A stretch of DNA of 64,000 nucleotides from Polyodon spathula (lineage: Eukaryota > Chordata > Actinopteri > Acipenseriformes > Polyodontidae): positions 80,663,603 to 80,727,602 of the forward strand of contig NC_054535.1 in NCBI RefSeq assembly GCF_017654505.1, written 5' to 3'. A program made the position numbers and the translations under genes. Positions 37,561 to 49,539 of this stretch are shown here, in pieces (position 1 is the stretch's first letter; each line of letters starts with the position of its first letter). The notes under the pieces were generated by a model, which saw only the letters and a list, made by a program, of their open reading frames with translations, made no database searches and was not told where the DNA came from.

Positions 37561-38667
37561 GCCAACACCCGCCATTGCTACAGTACACATTCTAAAAACA
37601 CACACAAATTTTTCACAGTTCCCAAAATATTTTTAATAAGACGGAAAATCGTCTAGACAGAACACTTCCATCTGAGGTGGTATGGTTGCGAATATTGAAC
37701 TTCAAACTAACTTTACAACTGGCAATACCATATTGTTAGTTTAGAACTAGGCTCGTCGTTGTTAAGGCCGTTGCTAAGCAAATGACGCATTGACTTTCCC
37801 AGTATATTCAAATGGGGTGGGGAGATACTGGATTTCATTTTAATTACCTTGACAATGATTCTAAAAGGACCGACAATGATTCTAAAAGGATGTTGCTAAT
37901 ATAGGATAATCTAAATGTTTTGGCGATTTTATATCTCTGAAATTCTCAGATGACTGTCCTGGAAATCGCTAGATTTGTAATTAGTCACTTTTGATAACAA
38001 TTGTTGTCGTAAAGTAGCTTCAAATGTTTCTTATTCTTACTGCGACTGGCTGCAAAGAAAACAGGGATAGCCAGATAGTGGATAATGTTTGTTGGGTTGG
38101 CTTTTCTTGGGTACAGTTTCCTAGTAACTGTATTCTGGGAGATGTAATTGTTAGTGGAAGTTTTAAGGGAGGCAGACAAGCATTGAATTTAAATGTAGTG
38201 TGTATTTCAGATTTTTTAACGTGTAAAAACAGCAGATATGCGTAATTATCTGGACCGCTGGTTTTGAGGATCCAGAAATGTATTCCAATGTAATTACAAG
38301 TTGTACTTGTGACTTTAAAAAGTAATTGTACTAAAAGTACCAATAATAATTCTGATTACCTTTCCATGGCTTTTCTGGTAGTCGTTGGTAAAAGCGTTTT
38401 TCTTTCATTACAAACAAAAATGAAAAGCAGAAATTGAATTGATTGGGTGTCAAATACATTTACATTTTTAACTCTAACACCAGTATACTGTGGTATAAAA
38501 CAGCAACGTGCAGTCAATCATTTAACATGTTAAATGATGAAAAAGAATAAACTTGAAACAACCCTTTTTTAAGAGCTTGCATATTTATTTAAGTACTACT
38601 AAAAAAGCCAAAATACACAGGATACTTGTAATGCATTATTAAAGATCACATTATTACAAAAGCTAGC
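37561..38667. other. No recognisable gene
   Basis: AT-rich sequence with a 21-22-bp tandem duplication of GACAATGATTCTAAAAGGA around 37852-37890. Nothing else is supported. Confidence 0.45.
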
Positions 38668-38855
38668 ATTATCAACTGTACAGTTCCAGATATACCTCAG
38701 CATATAAATGCCTGAACTGCCTAAAACTGTCTCTGGCTATATACAACACAGCTGAAATTCCTAGTCTAACATAAAAAAGACAACTGCAGATTATCAACTG
38801 TACAGTTCCAGATATACCTCAGCATAATATGCCTGAACTGCCTAAAACTATCTCA
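38668..38855 (+). repeat. Two-copy direct duplication, 122-bp period
   Basis: ATTATCAACTGTACAGTTCC starts at 38668 and again at 38790. About 65-70 bp are shared with few mismatches, and about 50 bp of unrelated sequence separates the copies. Confidence 0.85.
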
Positions 38856-38953
38856 TATAATCATAATTGCTATTGTGGACGTTAATTTCTTGCATTTTTT
38901 TGGCTATAACAAATTTATTAGTTATCTATTTTTTCTTGCCTGTATAATAAAAT

Positions 38954-38954
38954 A

Positions 38955-38988
<34 letters not shown>

Positions 38989-39006
38989 TAATAATAATAA
39001 TAATAA
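38954..39006. repeat. (AAT)n microsatellite
   Basis: Trinucleotide run with one interruption near 38989. Confidence 0.95.
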
Positions 39007-41356
39007 TTACTAAGAAAAAAGAAAAATCCATGCACCAGATTTAAATTCAGAAGCTTAGCCAGGTTAGAATATATCTCAAGGCTTGCATTGTAAAGGAATA
39101 ATCTAGAACAATAGAAGTACAAAGCTATAGGGGGTTTCAGACTGTAACCACATTGCATTACAGATGGAATGAACTAAAAGCAAGCAAATACAAAACTGCA
39201 AATAAGTATGACTGTTACGTTTTAAACATTTACAAATTATTTATTGTATGTCTGTGAGTTTCCAAAATAAACTGGCCAAAATGAATGACTGGCATCAAGG
39301 CTTTTAAATTTGAGTTTCTTACCATGAATTTGAATTATTAACATTATGGCTGACCCACCTTTTTAAGCTAAAGGTTACTTTTATTCATTTTTGTTTGTTT
39401 GTTTGTTTAAACTTGTCCTGTGTTAGTTTCACAACCCCTGTTACAAGGGTGAGAGTGGGACCATGGAACTGATGAGACCACTCAGCTGACCTTCAACACA
39501 TAGCAGGTAGCAGGTAGCAGGAAGCAGAGGTTCAAATTCAACAAAGAATAAAAATATCTTCAGTAAAGAAAGAAAGGGATCAGTGATAATGTTGACAATG
39601 ACCACAACAGGCTTTGTTTAGCGTTACTAAGTGACTCCAAGTTCACAGGAACAGCTTGGGATATCCCAATGCATTCTGGTCCTGTAGGCAAAAAGTACTT
39701 GACTGCTTTGGAATGTCAGTCAAAAAACAAACTGTCCTGGTAAACTTGGAGCAATATGGTCACCCAACAGACATTACAACTGGTTAGCATTAACTATTCA
39801 TTATGTCACATTTTAAGCCACATATTGTACAGTACAGTATGTGCCTTGAACTAAAATATTTCTAAACTGGTAGGGAACTATGGCTGGTGTCACTTAAGCA
39901 TGGGGAGGGGAAAGACACAGCCATCTTAAGCGGATTTCTGTATTTTAAAAACAAAACAGAAAATGCTAAACTGACTATGTCGTCACCTGTGAAAGCCCAG
40001 CACAAATATGCCCTTAACTCCTTATTTCTAAAAAGCTTTAAGAATACCCAAAATATCAATAAATCGATAATGTTGTTTCATTAGTATAATTTTAAGGACA
40101 ACAAGCATGTAAAAAATACTGTTGCTTCAAGCTGTTTTTTATGACCTTCTTTTAAGTGAGATCGTGGTTTTTAAAAGCATTTTATTAATTATTTCAGTAA
40201 CTTAGCACTGCATGGTTTCTTATAATTGAAAATATTTTCATTTCGTAAAAAAAAGTGCCACATTTGGTGTGGTTGGACATCTATATTTTCATGTTATACA
40301 TAATCTTTCAATATATTAAAAACAAAAAACCCAGTGAGCAGTGCTTGGATTTAAAGGAGAGCATCTAATAATGACGTCTCAACTCTTAAGAGATTTAAAA
40401 TATGGGGGAACTTAGTTAACGTTGCAGTTTTATAGTTGTTCCCTCCCAGTAAATCATGGGCCAAGTCTTCCGTCTGACTTGTTTCTTATTTTTAAAAAAC
40501 TCAATAAGAAAGCCACACAGACAGGAAAAAATAGTCAATCCAGATCAAGGAACAACAACCAGGCAACAAAGCACAAACACTTTAAAACATGGAAATAAAA
40601 TGTTAACAATTTAAAATAAAATAAACAATCAGAGCTACCTTACCAAGGAGCATAGTGAAAGTCCAAAATAGCACCATTCATCAGTGTCTCATTCCCATGG
40701 CAGCACCTCAATCACTTACCACAAGGAAACAATGCATTTCTACAACTACTTTTAAACATCAACATGTATATGGTTAACATATGGAGGTATACAGGCAACT
40801 TAATGAGAAAAACCTACTAAACTAACAAGCCTATTAATGTCTAAATGAAAACAGGGGACTCTCTGCCTCAGTGAAACAGATAAACTGTACGGGTGTTTGT
40901 GGTGTAGAAATGGAAGACATGATGCTCCAGCATAAAAAGGCCTCTCAGCCCACCTGTAGTGTTTGTAAACATGGACTCACAATGTGGCTATTGTAGCTCA
41001 AGTCTGTCTGAACGGTTTGGATTTGCTTTTTGTTTCAACTGACCACTGCAAAATAGACATCACAAAGGCTCAGAGTCCCAAATATGCCTAACTTACTATT
41101 TATATATATATAAAACAAAAAAAATAAAAAAAAAAAAAAAAAAGCAACCCATATTTTTTTAAGAAATCATCTATACCCAAAGACCAAATCAATACAAATG
41201 GAAGTTACATGGTTCAGGAATAATTCAGAGGTCATCATTTTTGTTTTCTGGTAGATGGTCTTCACCAGGAGACAGGAATGAAGATTTTTGTCTTTTTGCT
41301 GCCCTTGCGTCCCTGCTTGGGAGGGGACCTTGAAATCATCCTATCAAGAAAAAGCA
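39007..41356. other. No gene; possible relative of the MITE at 41.7 kb
   Basis: AT-rich sequence. At about 39640-39763 the phrases CCCAATGCATTCTGGTCCTG and GGAGCAATATGGTCACC resemble the body and right terminus of the MITE at 41693-41905. A matching left end and target duplication were not found. Confidence 0.4.

Positions 41357-41399
<43 letters not shown>
41357..41399. repeat. (TTA)n microsatellite
   Basis: Uninterrupted trinucleotide run of about 14 units. Confidence 0.95.
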
Positions 41400-41400
<1 letters not shown>

Positions 41401-41692
41401 AAGATAAATAAAATAAAAAGATAGAAATAAAGAACCATATAATATTAGAAAATACAAGTATACAGTAGGTATTTTGTATTTGCAATGGGATCTCTCTCAT
41501 ATGCTTCTCTGCCTTTCTGTAATTATTTAACCTTTCCACAGACCACCTGAAGGGAGCCGGCAGACCACAGATTGAGAACCACTGGCCTGTTAAAACAGGT
41601 TGTGACCAAAGCATATACGCTTTTTGAACTAGATCTAGAAATTCTTAAAGTCGGATTTAAAGATTGAAATAGTCTGGGCTATGGAGTAAGAA

Positions 41693-41905
41693 TAAGGTGA
41701 TCATAAGGCTCTGTGTTCAGAGGGACAGTTTGGGACATTTCAGGCTTTTCAACTTATAACCCAATGCATTCTGGTAAGCGTTGTCCTGCTTCACTTAAAG
41801 ATAAGGATGGTACCTGAGACAGGTAAAACATACCAGAATGCATTGGGTTGCAAGTTGAAAAGCCTGAGCTGTCCCTGCTGAACATGGAGCCATATGGTCA
41901 CCTTA
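41693..41905. mobile_element. Fold-back hAT-type MITE with perfect 8-bp target duplication
   Basis: The ends TAAGGTGATCATAAGGCTC and GAGCCATATGGTCACCTTA are inverted. The interior is also self-complementary: CAGGCTTTTCAACTT on the left and AAGTTGAAAAGCCTG on the right. The 8-bp AGTAAGAA occurs at 41685-41692 and 41906-41913. The 8-bp duplication points to hAT, and the 213-bp length with no coding capacity to a MITE. Confidence 0.85.
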
Positions 41906-41913
41906 AGTAAGAA

Positions 41914-43633
41914 AATGTTTCCGATGTTATAACATGTAATAAAAATAATAGTAATGCACCAGGTATACAAGTCTGTGTTTATGTGCAGGAGCTGCCTGTG
42001 CAGTGTGAATGTTTTTTTTTAAATACATTTTCTTGTTGGATGTTTGTGTGTTTCTGTGGAAGCTTGTAATGCTTATAGGAACAGTTAGACTTTTATAACA
42101 AACCACTCCCTCAACCCCCCCCCCCCCAAAAAACCCCCAGAAAACCTCCCACTAGCTATTTAAGTAATTGTAGAAAACAAAATAATTCCATAAACACCCA
42201 GTTGCACTTTCATTAGCTGCACAGGTCTTAAATGTGGACACTACAGCTGTCAGTTCCCTTGCCTTCCAGGAAGTCTGTTACTGCTTTACTTCCTTGGACA
42301 TTTCACCCCAGCAGTATCTTCTGTGTCAAAGCATGTTACTGGCTGAATGCATGTCAGTCAACAGGAGAAGCAGCTTATTGGTTATTGACAGGAAAAAAGC
42401 CAGTGAAGGAGTGGGGACAATTTCATCCTCGAGGTGAAACATAGGAAGTGCAAAATAGGCCCAAAAGCTTGGCCTGCAAACATAGATTTCTTTAACCTAG
42501 TGTTGTGCAGTACCATATGAAAAAATGTGTTTGCTGAGGGATCAGTTACAAATGCAGTGTTTTTAAGACGTGTGAGTGACTTGCTCAGGATCACACAGTA
42601 AGTGAGCCAGGATTTGAACTAGGGACCTACTGGTTATAAGCCTTTTCTTTTGCTACTGGTCCATCTGAGAGTGACTCAAGCATCAGATGGAAATTGACTA
42701 TTTGGATGACCAGATCCAACCTGTCAGTAAATCTTAAACTGCACCTCATTGGAAAAATAAAGTTAGCATAATTATTTTTGGGCGACACGTGTGTAAATTG
42801 TACCTTAAAGGGTTAATGGAAGTAATGGGGAGACAGAGGTACTGAATGTCCATGTTTATGTTTAGTAACATACAGTATTTAAATACAGTATGTGTTTTAA
42901 CTTGCATACCTAGTTAAAACACTCCTATAAAAACGATCACTGGGGGAGCGTACTGGTATACCCTCCTCAGAACAGTACGTCTGCAAGTTGTGTAATCATC
43001 TGCAATTACAATTTAACAAGACACTGCTTTTTGATAGGATTTATATGGTAACTTTACTATAATATATTCATTCTTATCACTGGCACAGAAATGATTAGAA
43101 TCATGATTTTGTGTTTTGCTTTGTTAAATAGATTGTAAATTATAGAAGCAGTATTTTTTTTTTTCTCGAAAGCTAAACAAGCCATTGAAAACTGTTTACA
43201 GACCTAACGATCAAAAACATTTTTTGTTTGTTTAATTTTGTAAGGAACTGTTGTAATCTAATAAACTGTTGCATACGGCAGTTAAAGCGAACAATTTGTA
43301 AAATGTGTTAATAATGCTGAAGAAACACCTTTGAAAAAGTAAAAAGTTGAGTACCAGTCTGCACATAGAATAAAGTATGCTAACAATTTTACTTTAGCCA
43401 CGAAGGTACTGCTGCAAGGTATTTGTCAGTGATTCTGTGAGTAGTGTTAGGAGTTAAGGCCAGGACAATTTGCCATGGACCCAGTTGGAGGAGCTCCAGA
43501 ACAGCATGCAGCGAACACAACAAGTACAAGTACTGTTAGAAGAGGCAAATAATGTTGCTAATAAACACATGACTTGTATGTTGGGATATAGACCTGTACT
43601 ATCATGTGCCAAAATGATAAACAAAGCAGCATA
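41914..43633. other. No gene; a C-run and a SINE-like fragment
   Basis: AT-rich sequence with a poly-C run at about 42116-42127 and a MIR-like fragment at 42570-42663. Nothing coding is supported. Confidence 0.45.
42570..42663 (+). repeat. MIR/V-SINE-like ancient SINE fragment
   Basis: GTGACTTGCTCAGGATCACA, then CAGTAAGTGAGCCAGGATTT and GAACTAGGGACCT, followed by GGTTATAAGCC and CTACTGGTCCA. This order matches the widely shared MIR-type core and tail (ACTTGCCCAAGGTCACACAG ... GGATTTGAACC) found across vertebrates. The exact family is not resolved. Confidence 0.6.
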
Positions 43634-45175
43634 CAGTGCCTATACAAAATCTACACCCCCTTTCAAAATGTTCACATTTTGTTGCCTTATACCTGGAATT
43701 AAAATGCATTAAAAGTTTTTTTTTTGTTTTTTTTTCCCACAACTTCCAAGTGAAAAAAATATTCTAGAAATGTGGAGAAAATTAATTAAAAATAAAAACT
43801 GAAATAGCTTGGTTGGATAAGTGTCTACCCCCCTTGTAATAGCAATTCTAAATTAGCTCAGGTGCAACCAATCGCCTTCAAAATCGCACACCAAGTTAAG
43901 TGGCCACCACCTGTGTTAAACTGTAGTGATTCACATGATTTCAGGATAAATTCAGCAGTTCCAGTTCTGCTGGGTAGTGCATTTCAAAGCAAAGACTCCA
44001 CCATGAGCACCAAGGCACTTTCAAAAGAACTCCGGGACAAAGTTGTTGAAAGGCACAGATCAGAGGATAGGTATAAAAAAGTATCAAAGGCCTTGAATAT
44101 CTCTTGTAGCATGGTCAAGACGATTATTAAGAAGTGGAAGGTGTATGGCACCACCAAGACCCTGAGCAAGAAGGAGACTGATCAGAGAGGCTACCAAGAG
44201 GCCAATGGCAACTTTACAAGACCTATAGGCTTTTATGGCCTAGACTGGTCAAAGTGCGCATGTGACAACAATATCCCAAGCACTCCACAAATCTGGCCTG
44301 TATGGTAGGGTGCCAAGAAGGAAGCCACTACTCAAGAAAGCCCACCTTGAATCCCGTTTGAAGTATGCAGAAAAACACTCGGGAGATTCTCTAGCCATGT
44401 TGCAAAAAGTTTTGTGGTCTGACGAAACTAAAATGGAACTTTTTGGCCTAAATGCAAAAAGTGTTAAGTTTGCGCAAATCCAACACAGCGCATCACCCAA
44501 AGAACACCATCCCTACTGTGAAGCATGGTGATGGCAGCAGCATGTTATGGGGATGTTTCTCATCGGCAGGGACTGGGGCACTTGTCAGGATAGAAGGGAA
44601 AATGAATGGAGCAAAGTACAGAGAAGTCCTTCAGGAAAACCTGCTGCCCTCTGCAAGAAAGCTGAAACTGGGCCGGAAGTTCACCTTTCAGCATGACAAC
44701 AACCCAAAGCACACAGCCAAAGCTACACTGGAGTGGCTAAGGAACAAAAAAGGTAAATGTCCATGAGTGGCCCAGTCAGAGCCCCGACCTAATTCCAATC
44801 GAAAATTTGTGGCATGACTTAAGATTGCTGTCCATCAATGTTCCCTAAGGCACTTGACAGAGCTTGAACAGTTTTGGAAAGATGGTCAAACACTGCCAAA
44901 TCTAGGTGTGCAAAGTTGGTAGAGACCTATCCGAACAGACTCACAGCTGTAATTGCTGCCAAAGGTGCTTCTACCAAGTATTAACTAAAGGGGGTGGAGA
45001 CTTATTCAATTATGATCTTTCAGTTTTGTATTTTTAATATATTATTTTTTTCTCAAAAAAAACTTTTTTCCCCTTAATAGTGTGGAGTATGGTGTGTAGA
45101 TAAGTGGAAAAAATCCTAACTTAAATGCATGAAAATATGAGGCACTGACAAAATATGAAAAAAGTTCAAGGGGGT
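43634..45175 (+). mobile_element. Tc1/mariner element, copy 2, right end lost at the gypsy junction
   Basis: The left end CAGTGCCTATACAAAATCTA follows a TA dinucleotide (43632-43633). The body matches Tc1 copy 1 in inverse orientation. The right end stops at GTTCAAGGGGGT (45164-45175), exactly where the gypsy LTR begins, so the last roughly 25 bp of the Tc1 terminus are missing. They are not found at the other side of the gypsy element either. Confidence 0.88.
44004..44930 (+). pseudogene. Tc1 transposase pseudogene, copy 2
   Basis: A degenerate DD34E transposase. It starts MSTKALSKELRDKVVERHRS at 44004, continues through KALNISCSMVKTIIKKWKVY of the DNA-binding domain, and then loses similarity over the second helix-turn-helix region. 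SQALHKSGLYG is followed by [17 protein letters not shown] (first catalytic Asp) in a second frame (44262-44531). [20 protein letters not shown] (second Asp) lies in a third frame (44452-44766). The terminal [14 protein letters not shown] block with the catalytic Glu is at about 44790-44820. At least two frameshifts and several stops make it inactive. It is better preserved than copy 1 and lacks the internal (TA)n. Confidence 0.87.
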
Positions 45176-45888
45176 TGTGGAAGGGTGGTGGGTAATTCAC
45201 TGACACAGGAGATAGACAGGTGAATGGCAACACCGCACAGGCGCCCAGTTTTATTTCAGGGTGCTATTTTTTCTTTAATCCCGCAGATGGCGCTGTAGGT
45301 CTGTGTTCTGATTTACCAATGATGGTAAACAGAACCAAGGGCATACCAAGCGATGGTACACAATACCGGCGCCCTTGCAGGTGCTTCGAAACAATAATTC
45401 AAAACAGAAGGCACAAAGAAACAGGGAAAATAAAACAGTAACAAAACTACAAAGAAAAGGTGCTGCACTTTGCAGCGATATCCCAGTTGCCGCTGCCCGT
45501 GCGACCCGGATCACTGTCCTACACTGCTGGCTCACTAGCTTGCTCTGATATACTAATCAGGGGTCTGCCCAAGGGTTCCCCGCCCTCAATGTCTCGCTCT
45601 GAACCTCCGTTTCTTTCTCTCCCACTGGTTCTCGGTCGTGGACCAGCGCTTCCGCACTCTTGGCGCGTTTAACAGGGCAGACCTGAGGAAACAACAGAGC
45701 GTTAATTTATAGGGCTAACAATCTCCCAAGACTCGCCTCTCAGCCATTCAGAGAGGGGAAAATTCCACACACCCACTTTCCCACCTCCCTGTGTCACTGC
45801 CATGACTCACAGGCGGTTGTTGGACGACTGCCGCCCTCTTCCTGCAGCCCTGTGAACACGCCAGCAGAGTCAGCACAGCACAGCAACA
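45176..45888 (-). repeat. 3' LTR of the gypsy element
   Basis: On the minus strand it begins TGTTGCTGTGCTGTGCTGAC directly after the polypurine tract and ends CCTTCCACA. A TATA-like CTATAAATTAA (window 45704-45714) lies in the expected upstream part. It abuts the truncated Tc1 copy on its outer side. Confidence 0.88.
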
Positions 45889-45903
45889 TATCCTTCCCCT
45901 CAG
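45889..45903 (-). promoter_or_regulatory. Polypurine tract of the gypsy element
   Basis: CTGAGGGGAAGGATA on the minus strand lies directly before the 3' LTR, where plus-strand DNA synthesis would be primed. Confidence 0.75.
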
Positions 45904-45931
45904 AATGACACCACCGGTTCATTCAAAAATC

Positions 45932-46594
45932 CTACACCCCCATGCCTTCCCGTGAGAGAAAGTCTGCGTTTTGATGCAGCTTTCCTGCTCGGTGGACTAC
46001 CCTGAAGGCATAGGGCTGCAAGGCCAAGTACCACCGTGTGATTCTGGCGTTGTTATCTTTCATCCGGTGAAGCCATGCTAAGGGGGCATGATCTGTAACC
46101 AGGATGAAGTGTCGCCCCAGGAGGTAGTACCGGAGTGACTCGACTGCCCATTTTACGGCAAGACACTCCTTCTCGATGGTACTATAATTTTTCTCGCGGG
46201 GAAGGAGCTTCTTGCTGATGTACAGGACTGGGTGCTCGCTTCCCCGAACCTCCTGCGACAACACTGCCCCGAGACCTGTCTCTTAAGCATCCGTCTGCAG
46301 GGTGAACCTCTTACCAAAATCCGGGCTGCATAGTACTGGCTCACTACACAGCCTCCGCTTCAAGGCGAGAAAGGCCCTCTGGCACGACTCCGTCCACTGA
46401 ACCGTATTTGGGGCAGCCTTCCGGATGAGGTCTGTCAAGAGAGCAGCGAGCGTAGCGAAGCTCGGGATGAACTTTCTATAATAACCCGCTAGTCCCAGGA
46501 AAGAGCGCACCTGGGTTTTGGTTGGAGGAACCGGCCAGTCAGCCAAGGCTTTCACCTTAGCAACCAGCGGTCTGATCTGGCCACCCCCTATCAA
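45932..46594 (-). pseudogene. Gypsy RNase H domain (disabled)
   Basis: The segment begins with the RT connection region VKALADWPVPPTKTQVRSFL and GLAGYYRKFIPSFA (46283-46594), runs through FGKRFTLQTDA with the first RNase H Asp, and meets a stop codon at about 46282. The next frame (45932-46264) holds KNYSTIEKECLAVKWAVESL with the catalytic Glu, HFILVTDHAPLAWLHRM with another Asp, and HQNADFLSREG at the end. RNase H removes the RNA strand during reverse transcription. It is the last pol domain; the polypurine tract follows within 30 bp. The stop inside the domain disables it. Confidence 0.87.
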
Positions 46595-47216
46595 TACCCC
46601 AAATACTCCGACTCACTCTTCCCAATGGCACATTTCTTTGGGTTAGCAGTGAGCCCCGCCTCCCGCAAGGATTGCAGCACCGCCGCTACCTTACACAGAT
46701 GACTCGGCCAATCCTCACTGTGGATAACCACGTCATCTATGTAAGCAGCGGCGTACTGCTGATGGGGCCGCAAGATGCGATCCATCATCCGCTGGAAAGT
46801 GGCGGGTGCTCCTTGCAACCCAAAGGGCATGGTCCTAAATTGGTACAACCCGAAGGGAGTCGAAAAGCCGTCCTCTCTCTAGATTCCACAGTCAGGGGTA
46901 TCTGCCAGTACCCCTTCGTTAAATCCAGTGTCGTCATAAAATGAGCTGTGCCTAGACACTCCAGCAACTCATCTACCCGGGGCATCGGATAAGCGTCAAA
47001 TTTCGATTTCTCATTGATTCGTCTGAAATCAATGCAAAATCGAGTTGACCCGTCTGACTTATCGACTAAAACGATCGGACTGTTCCAGTCACTTTGGGAC
47101 TCTTCTATTACCCCCAGTCTCAGCATTTCATCAATTTCCGCTATTATTACCTGTCCTTTACGCTCAGGTATACGGTACGGCCTCTGACGAACTAGCGCCC
47201 CCGCGCTCAATATCAA
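46591..47216 (-). pseudogene. Gypsy reverse transcriptase (frameshifted)
   Basis: The RT core copies element RNA into cDNA. The first frame (46785-47216) carries RPYRIPERKGQVIIAEIDEM, LGVIEESQSDWNSPIVLVDK, FCIDFRRINEKSKFDAYPMP and LDLTKGYWQIPL with the first catalytic Asp. A frameshift near 46850 leads into the second frame (46591-46848) with FGLQGAPATFQRMMDRIL and AAAYIDDVVIHS, the intact Y-x-D-D active site. The domain follows directly on the integrase C-terminal module, with only a linker between, which fixes the unusual domain order. It is inactive as written because of frameshifts. Confidence 0.9.
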
Positions 47217-47439
47217 TGTGATGATGGGCTACTCGAGTCTGCCCCGGGACGGAAGAGAAAACGTCAGGAAACTCCGCCACCAGACCGTGAGCCTGACATT
47301 TCTGCGTTGGTGTCAGATTCTCAACAATCTGTACCGATCCTTTTCTTGCCAACACAGAAAGATCAGGTCCCAGGTCCGTGACGTCATCTGCATGCGCCAC
47401 TAACAACACCTCTGGTTGCAACCAAGGCTTTAAGAGGTT

Positions 47440-48480
47440 GATATGATAAATATGTTTCTCTGTCCGTCGCTCCGGCTGGCAGATCTCATAGTCCACCTTC
47501 CCAACCTGGCGTGTAACCTCAAAGGGTCCTTGCCACTTAGCCAAGAGTTTCGACTCAGAACTGGGCAATAAGAGAAGTACCTTATCCCCCAGCTGAAATG
47601 TGCGCAACCGGGCTCCTCGGTTATATTGTGTCTCCTGTCTGTGCTATGCCTGCTGCAAATTGTCATGCGCCTGACTCAAGACGCTTGCGCAGGTCCAACA
47701 CATACCGGACGGTATTGGTCGAATTGTCCTGCTGCTCCTCCCACATCTCTCTGACCAGATCGAGCACGCCCCGGGGTCTCCGCCCAAACAACAGCTCGAA
47801 TGGTGACAACCCCGTGGAAGCCTGGGGAACCTCTCTGATCGCAAAGAGAAGGGGAGGAATCAGCTGGTCCCAGTAACGCACATCACTACGAATAAACCTG
47901 CGCAACATGCTCTTAAGGGTCTTATTAAAGCGTTCCACCAAACTATCGGTCTGAGGATGAAACACTGAGGTCCTAATGGTCTTAATTCCCAAAAGTTTAC
48001 ATGTTCCGCGGATTAGCCGGGACATAAAATTGGTGCCTTGATTGGTTAGTATCTCCTTGGGAATCCCCACCCGGGAAAAAACCTTTACAAGCTCGTTGGC
48101 AACGGACTTAGCGGACATAGATCGGAGGGGAATAGCCTCTGGATAACGCGTGGCGTAATCCAGAATGACAAGCAGGTGGGTGTACCCTGCCGCGCTCCTC
48201 AGTAATGGCCCAACTATGTCCATCCCAATACGCACAAACGGAGCTTCCACTAGGGGCAAAGGCACCAGTGGGGCTCATGGAACGGCTCTAGGGCTGGCCT
48301 TCTGACATTCCCCACAACGCTCACAAAGCCGCTTGACATCGCCATCCAGCCCCAGCCAGAAGAACCGTTACACAAGCCTTGCTTTAGTATTATTCCTTCC
48401 CAAATGACCAAACAGGGGAATAGCGTGAACCAGCTGCAACAAATCCTCCTTAAAGGGCTGAGGAACGAGCAACTGATGAC
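47440..48480 (-). pseudogene. Gypsy integrase (N-zinc, DDE core, GPY module), disabled
   Basis: This integrase would insert the cDNA. In coding order: the zinc-binding part with VHAIPLFGHLG (about 48420-48455) and CERCGEC (about 48310-48330), separated by a stop; the core (47663-48265) with RIGMDIVGP (first Asp), EILTNQGTNF, where the second catalytic Asp of the usual T-D-Q-G is Asn, and QTDSLVERFNKTLKSML with the Glu; and after a frameshift the GPY-type C-terminal module LLAKWQGPFEVTRQVG and HINLLKPWLQP (47440-47607). The same frame then continues into the RT leader (to 47164). Frameshifts plus the Asp-to-Asn change would abolish activity. Confidence 0.9.
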
Positions 48481-48949
48481 GCACTTCACTGGTCTGGGGT
48501 AATTTATCAACACAGTACAGCAGGTCTCGATCAATTTCAAAGTGGGGGTACGTGGCGGCACGTCTGGGCTCGACCACCCGACCATTAACCACCGCCGCTT
48601 GGTCAAAGAGCCTGCCCAGCACGTCGTCACGCCCTTGCTCGAGTCGGAAGTCACGGGAGCGAGCTAAGAAATCAGCTCCCATGGCTTCCAACTCGGGGTC
48701 AGGTCGATCCTGAGCAGAGGCAGCCGAGCCAGACCCCTGCGCTGGCTCCACGACCTCCCCCCCGGACTCTTCACCAACCGCCCCCACCTGAAACTTCTCC
48801 GACTCTCTCCATTGCCAGCCCTCATTCTTAGCGATCCGGCGCTCCCATTTAGTTTTACGGGGTTTAAATTTATGGCAAAACCATTCTGGATCACGAAAGG
48901 GAAAAATCTCTCCAATTACTTCCTCTTTCTTCGCCAATAAAGAGGACGG

Positions 48950-49529
48950 GGCTGTCAGGGCAGTCAACCAATCTTTAAACTCCTCACAGTCCCGTCCCAG
49001 AACTACTGGTACCGGCAATCGAGGACATAATCCTACCTGCACCTGCGTCACCTGCTGGCCAATAGTCATACACATTGATCTTGGGACAGGAGCGGGCATC
49101 CCCATGAATACATTTAATATGCACCCGTCCCAATATACGTTTATGCCCCGGTGAGATTAGGCTCTCCTGTACTAGAGACTGACCACACCCTGAATCCAGG
49201 AGAGCCTGGGTTTTTGTACCATCCACTGTCACAGGAATAACAAAACCTGTGTGCTGAAGTGACTGAGGTAATTGAACATGCCTACTTGGTCGGCTGAGGT
49301 CACACTCCATCACGAGGCAGTTCCGGGCGAGGTGGCCCACCTCCCTGCACATCCAACACCTCGGTGGGCTGGTTTCTCTCCACAAAGTTTTGGCAAAAGG
49401 GGGAAACACTGGAGCCATAAAAGGGGCTCGCCGATAAGGCATCCGCGCGAGACGCCGGTCCGACACTGCAGCAGCCCGTGGGTATCCCCACCCTGCCCCA
49501 GTTCCCAGGCCAGGAGCTCCGGCCGACAC
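48950..49529 (-). pseudogene. Gypsy nucleocapsid zinc knuckle and aspartic protease
   Basis: CWMCREVGHLARNC (about 49330-49375) is a C-x2-C-x4-H-x4-C zinc knuckle, the RNA-binding end of Gag. It is followed by GFVIPVTVDGTKTQALLDSG and CGQSLV, containing the D-S-G catalytic triad of the retroelement aspartic protease, which processes the polyprotein. After a frameshift near 49090, the protease C-terminus is recognisable as LPVPVVLGRDCEEF in the next frame (about 48990-49035). A linker of about 170 residues (48480-48950) without a known domain precedes the integrase. Confidence 0.85.
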
Positions 49530-49539
49530 CCCCCGACCA

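Noticed and set aside
42570..42663. Possible tRNA gene because of a GATTTGAACTAG box-B-like motif
   Set aside because: No box A or cloverleaf can be drawn; the order of motifs fits an ancient MIR-like SINE.
46672..46944. Plus-strand frame across the reverse transcriptase
   Set aside because: The minus strand carries the Y-x-D-D reverse transcriptase; this frame is its shadow.
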